Source: Flavisolibacter sp. (GTDB taxonomy: Bacteria > Bacteroidota > Bacteroidia > Chitinophagales > Chitinophagaceae). Taken from it: a stretch of DNA of 8,445 bases. The stretch's first letter is position 1, and each line of letters starts with the position of its first letter. Under the pieces are notes generated by a model. The model was not told the DNA's origin, did no database searches, and saw only the letters and a list, made by a program, of their open reading frames with translations. Of the stretch, positions 6,069 through 8,445 are shown in pieces. The position numbers and the translations under genes were made by a program. The stretch spans positions 1-8,445 of the forward strand of contig JAICTW010000075.1 of NCBI GenBank assembly GCA_025936195.1, written 5' to 3'.

Positions 6069-7796
6069 TTATTTCAGCTTCATTTCCTTTATGATCGCTT
6101 CGATTTTTTCTTTTGCTTTTTGTTGTGCTTCTTCAAACTTGTCTATGGATTTCAGCTTTGTATTTACACTGAAATAAAATTTGATCTTAGGCTCCGTGCC
6201 TGATGGCCTTGCACTGATCTTGCTTCCATCCTCTGTGATGAATTGCAAAACATTTGATTTTGGCAAAATGATCGGTTCTGTTTTCCCGGTTGGCAAATTG
6301 GTTTTGACCTGCTTTTGATAATCCAGCAACTCCACTACTTTGCTTCCTGCCAGTTCTTTCGGAGGATTGCAACGGAAGTCTTCCATCATTTGCGCAATCT
6401 CCTGCTGTCCGTTCATTCCTTTTTTGGTAATAGAAATTAGATCTTCCTGGTAATAGCCATACTGCAAATACAGGTCAAGCAATTTCTCATACAAACTTCT
6501 TCCTTTGTTTTTTTCGTACGCGGCCATTTCGCATAGAATGCAAACAGCAGAAACAGCATCCTTATCTCTTATCTGCGAGCCTATCATCAGGCCGTAACTT
6601 TCTTCACCACCGATCACATAATTTTCCTTGCCTTCTTTTTCCTTGATCAGTTCAGCAATCCATTTGAAACCTGTAAGCACATTGTAACATTTCACTCCAT
6701 TGCTTGCTGCAATCACATCAATGAGGTTGGTAGTGACAATGGTTTTTACTACCATGTCATTGGGTTGTGCAATTCCTTTTTCCTTACGGCTTTCAATCAT
6801 ATAATTGAAAGCAAGAACAGCGGTCTGATTTCCATTCATCAACACCCAGTTTCCTTTTCTGTCCTTCACACCAATGCCAATGCGGTCGGCATCCGGATCG
6901 GTGCCACATAAAATATCAGCATCTAATTCTTTTGCTTTTTGCAGACCAATGCCCATGGTTTCTCTTTCCTCGGGATTGGGATAAGCAACGGTCGGAAAAT
7001 TTCCATTCGGCGTTGCTTGTTCCTGAACGATGTGAACATTTTCAAATCCATATTCTTTCAATGCCGGAGGAACCAATTTAATTCCTGTTCCATGAATTGG
7101 CGTATAAACAATTGTAAGGTCGTTTTGCTTTTTGATGATCTCGGGATACACACTCAACCCTTTCACCATTTTCAAATACGCATCATCCATTTCGTTTCCA
7201 ATAATGGTGATGTTCTCATCTCCCCCACTCCATTTTACATCATTGACATCGTGAATTTTTTCCACCTCTGCAATTACATTTTTGTCATGTGGAGGCACTA
7301 GTTGTCCGCCGTCAGTCCAATAGGCTTTATAACCATTATACTCTTTCGGATTATGCGAAGCTGTACACACTACTCCACCCTTGCATTTTAAATAGCGAAT
7401 AGTGAAAGACAGTTCCGGCGTGGGGCGCAGATCATCAAACAAAAAAACTTTAATGCCATTGGCTGCAAAAACATGTGCGGCCGTTTCAGCAAAGAAGCGG
7501 CTGTTGTTGCGGCTGTCGTGTGCAATGGCCACTTTTATTTCTTCGTTGGGAAAACTTTTTTTGAGATAATTGGTATAACCCTGCGTTGCCATTCCCACTG
7601 TGTATTTGTTCATGCGGTTGGTGCCTGCGCCCATAATTCCGCGCAATCCACCCGTACCAAATTCAAGACTTTTATAGAATGCATCAGCCAGGTCTTCCGG
7701 ATGGCTGGTTTGCAGATCGCGGATCTGTGTTTTTGTTTCTTCATCAAAATTTCCTTTGAGCCATTTGTCTATATTCTGTTGAATTGCTGCATCCAT
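6069..7796 (-). CDS. Phosphoglucomutase/phosphomannomutase family phospho-sugar mutase
   Basis: This 575-aa protein has the full length of the bacterial PgcA / eukaryotic PGM2-like subgroup of alpha-D-phosphohexomutases. It interconverts hexose-1-phosphate and hexose-6-phosphate through a phosphoserine and a bisphosphate intermediate, linking glycolysis with nucleotide-sugar and polysaccharide synthesis in the cytoplasm. All four active-site loops are present: the phosphoserine loop TASHNPKEYNGYKAYW (145-160, Ser147), the Mg2+ loop GTDPDADR (298-305, Asp300, 302 and 304), the sugar-binding loop GGEESYG (396-402) and the phosphate-binding loop ARPSGTEPKIKFY (529-541). An N-terminal FGTGGLRG (46-53) is typical of this subgroup. 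Ribose- or deoxyribose-phosphate activity is also known in PGM2-like enzymes, so the main substrate is not certain. It is divergent from the DUF2279 gene. The 74-base gap holds operator-like repeats 8-35 bases before its start, with a weak -7 resemblance only (TAAACTTC, 7801-7808). Confidence 0.95.
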   Translation of the reverse strand: MDAAIQQNIDKWLKGNFDEETKTQIRDLQTSHPEDLADAFYKSLEFGTGGLRGIMGAGTNRMNKYTVGMATQGYTNYLKKSFPNEEIKVAIAHDSRNNSRFFAETAAHVFAANGIKVFLFDDLRPTPELSFTIRYLKCKGGVVCTASHNPKEYNGYKAYWTDGGQLVPPHDKNVIAEVEKIHDVNDVKWSGGDENITIIGNEMDDAYLKMVKGLSVYPEIIKKQNDLTIVYTPIHGTGIKLVPPALKEYGFENVHIVQEQATPNGNFPTVAYPNPEERETMGIGLQKAKELDADILCGTDPDADRIGIGVKDRKGNWVLMNGNQTAVLAFNYMIESRKEKGIAQPNDMVVKTIVTTNLIDVIAASNGVKCYNVLTGFKWIAELIKEKEGKENYVIGGEESYGLMIGSQIRDKDAVSAVCILCEMAAYEKNKGRSLYEKLLDLYLQYGYYQEDLISITKKGMNGQQEIAQMMEDFRCNPPKELAGSKVVELLDYQKQVKTNLPTGKTEPIILPKSNVLQFITEDGSKISARPSGTEPKIKFYFSVNTKLKSIDKFEEAQQKAKEKIEAIIKEMKLK

Positions 7797-7803
7797 ATTT
7801 GAA

Positions 7804-7831
7804 GTTTAATTGTTTAAACGTTTAATAGTTT
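7804..7831. repeat. 8-bp-period GTTTAA ladder with nested palindromes (possible operator)
   Basis: GTTTAA occurs at 7804, 7812 and 7820, each exactly 8 bases apart, and a partial fourth copy, GTTT, follows at 7828. Nested in it are the perfect 12-bp palindrome TTAAACGTTTAA (7814-7825) and the 8-bp palindrome GTTTAAAC (7812-7819). A central CG between AAA and TTT arms is typical of LacI-family operators. It lies between the divergent phosphoglucomutase and DUF2279 starts. That it is a protein-binding site is inference. Confidence 0.5.
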
Positions 7832-7852
7832 GGTTATTCCTGCGAAGTTAAG

Positions 7853-7862
7853 TGTACGTACA
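7853..7862. promoter_or_regulatory. 10-bp palindrome TGTACGTACA overlapping the DUF2279 -7 box
   Basis: TGTACGTACA is a perfect 10-bp palindrome that shares four bases with the candidate -7 box of the DUF2279 gene (7859-7866). A protein bound here would block that promoter. No known regulator is assigned. Confidence 0.35.
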
Positions 7863-7866
7863 TTTG
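7859..7866 (+). promoter_or_regulatory. Candidate -7 box of the DUF2279 gene (start-proximal)
   Basis: TACATTTG is a full match to TAnnTTTG and is followed after four bases (AACG) by the GTG start codon at 7871. The -33 position is poor (TTAT/TATT at the right distance; a TTTG at 7829-7832 is 26 bases away). If used, the mRNA would be leaderless and begin with GTG. Confidence 0.5.
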
Positions 7867-7870
7867 AACG

Positions 7871-8445
7871 GTGAGGAAAAATTTCATCTTAATTTTTTTA
7901 TTGCTGACCATTTATTCTTATGCGCAGGATTCAACGGTTCAAATAAAAACTGTGCCCGATAATGGAATTGCAAAAGCTTTGCAAGACTCCAGCTATGAAC
8001 ATTCAGTTCCTGATTATTCCACCCGCAAATGGATCATTGGAACGGGAACAACATTAACTTATGGAGGCTCTTTCATTTTTTTAAACCAGGCATGGTACAA
8101 AGGTTATCCGCGTTCTTCTTTTCACACATTCAATGATGTTGGTGAATGGCTGCAAATAGATAAAGTAGGTCATGCGTGGACGGCCTACAACACGGGCAAA
8201 GCAACCGCAGCGTTTTGGAAATGGGCCGGTGTAAAAGACAAGACTTCTGTTTTTTTAGGAAGCGGAAGCAGTTTGCTATACATGTTGTCCATAGAATATT
8301 TGGATGGCCGTTCTGCCGAATGGGGCTGGAGCTGGGGCGATGTAACAGCAGATGTTTCGGGAAGCCTTTTGTTTTCACTGCAACAGCTTGGATGGAAAGA
8401 GCAAAGGATTTTGTTGAAGTTTTCATCGCATCCAAAAAAATACGA
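7871..8445 (+). CDS. DUF2279 family secreted protein, 3' end beyond window
   Basis: These 191 codons run open to the right edge. A TGA in frame at 7865-7867 makes the GTG at 7871 the first possible start. The start is a classic signal peptide: RKN, hydrophobic core 5-14, and SYA followed by Gln19-Asp20 at the probable cleavage site. The mature part carries motifs I associate with DUF2279 (Pfam; E. coli YfiM is a distant relative): FHTFNDVGEWLQIDKVGHAWTAY (its core WLQIDKVGHA is 93-102), YLDGRSAEWGWSWGDVTAD (about 143-161) and a KFSSHP end (183-188). Conserved Asp, His and Glu residues (Asp97, His101, Asp145, Glu150, Asp157) stand beside predicted membrane-like or hydrophobic segments (55-71, 125-140, 160-172), suggesting an envelope protein. 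No biochemical function is established for the family. Little of the protein is probably missing, since the family usually ends soon after this point. Confidence 0.85.
   Translation, partial: MRKNFILIFLLLTIYSYAQDSTVQIKTVPDNGIAKALQDSSYEHSVPDYSTRKWIIGTGTTLTYGGSFIFLNQAWYKGYPRSSFHTFNDVGEWLQIDKVGHAWTAYNTGKATAAFWKWAGVKDKTSVFLGSGSSLLYMLSIEYLDGRSAEWGWSWGDVTADVSGSLLFSLQQLGWKEQRILLKFSSHPKKY

Noticed and set aside
8130..8435. Minus-strand 101-aa open frame
   Set aside because: It lies wholly antisense to the DUF2279 coding sequence, whose conserved motifs show that the plus strand is the real gene.
1..8445. CRISPR array, insertion sequence, integrase, toxin-antitoxin or defence genes
   Set aside because: I looked for repeats with spacers, terminal inverted repeats, transposase or integrase motifs and small toxin pairs and saw none. 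The only repeats are the propeller blades and short intergenic elements.

Overview
The window looks like a chromosomal segment from a Bacteroidota bacterium, most plausibly of the Chitinophagaceae/Sphingobacteriia type. The evidence is moderate A+T content, a start-proximal -7 box of the TAnnTTTG kind, a Reg_prop (two-component regulator propeller) sensor, a secreted DUF2279 protein, signal peptides that end in Ala-Gln, and few Shine-Dalgarno sequences. This placement is inference from gene content; no rRNA or other marker is present.

Left third (1-3373, all minus strand, reading right to left): a signal-transduction cluster in operon-like order. The first gene is a soluble histidine kinase with a receiver (REC) domain, then PAS, HisKA_3 and HATPase. 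Nine bases later comes a stand-alone REC protein, and 27 bases after that an exported beta-propeller sensor of the Reg_prop type that runs off the left edge. No DNA-binding output domain is visible, so the regulated genes cannot be named from this window.

Middle (3374-5817): a 340-base non-coding stretch with several small inverted and direct repeats, then a secreted single-domain VOC/glyoxalase-fold protein (+) and a small uncharacterised protein of 68 aa (+). The small gene's 3' end overlaps, tail to tail, the gene for protein-L-isoaspartate O-methyltransferase (pcm, -). Divergent from pcm across 50 bases is a membrane protein of the isoprenylcysteine/phospholipid methyltransferase superfamily (+).

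Right third (5818-8445): a strong intrinsic terminator lies in the convergent gap between the membrane methyltransferase and a 575-aa phosphoglucomutase/phosphomannomutase (-). Divergent from the mutase, across a 74-base region packed with an 8-bp-period GTTTAA ladder and two palindromes, is a DUF2279 secreted protein (+) that starts at GTG and runs off the right edge.

Most genes are housekeeping or common accessory families, and I see no phage, transposon, CRISPR or obvious defence system. The observations most worth following are regulatory. Three start codons lie exactly four bases downstream of a TAnnTTTG-like box, which suggests leaderless mRNAs. The mutase/DUF2279 intergenic region carries a phased operator-like array. 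The signalling cluster has a REC-first kinase and a lone REC but no visible transcription factor.
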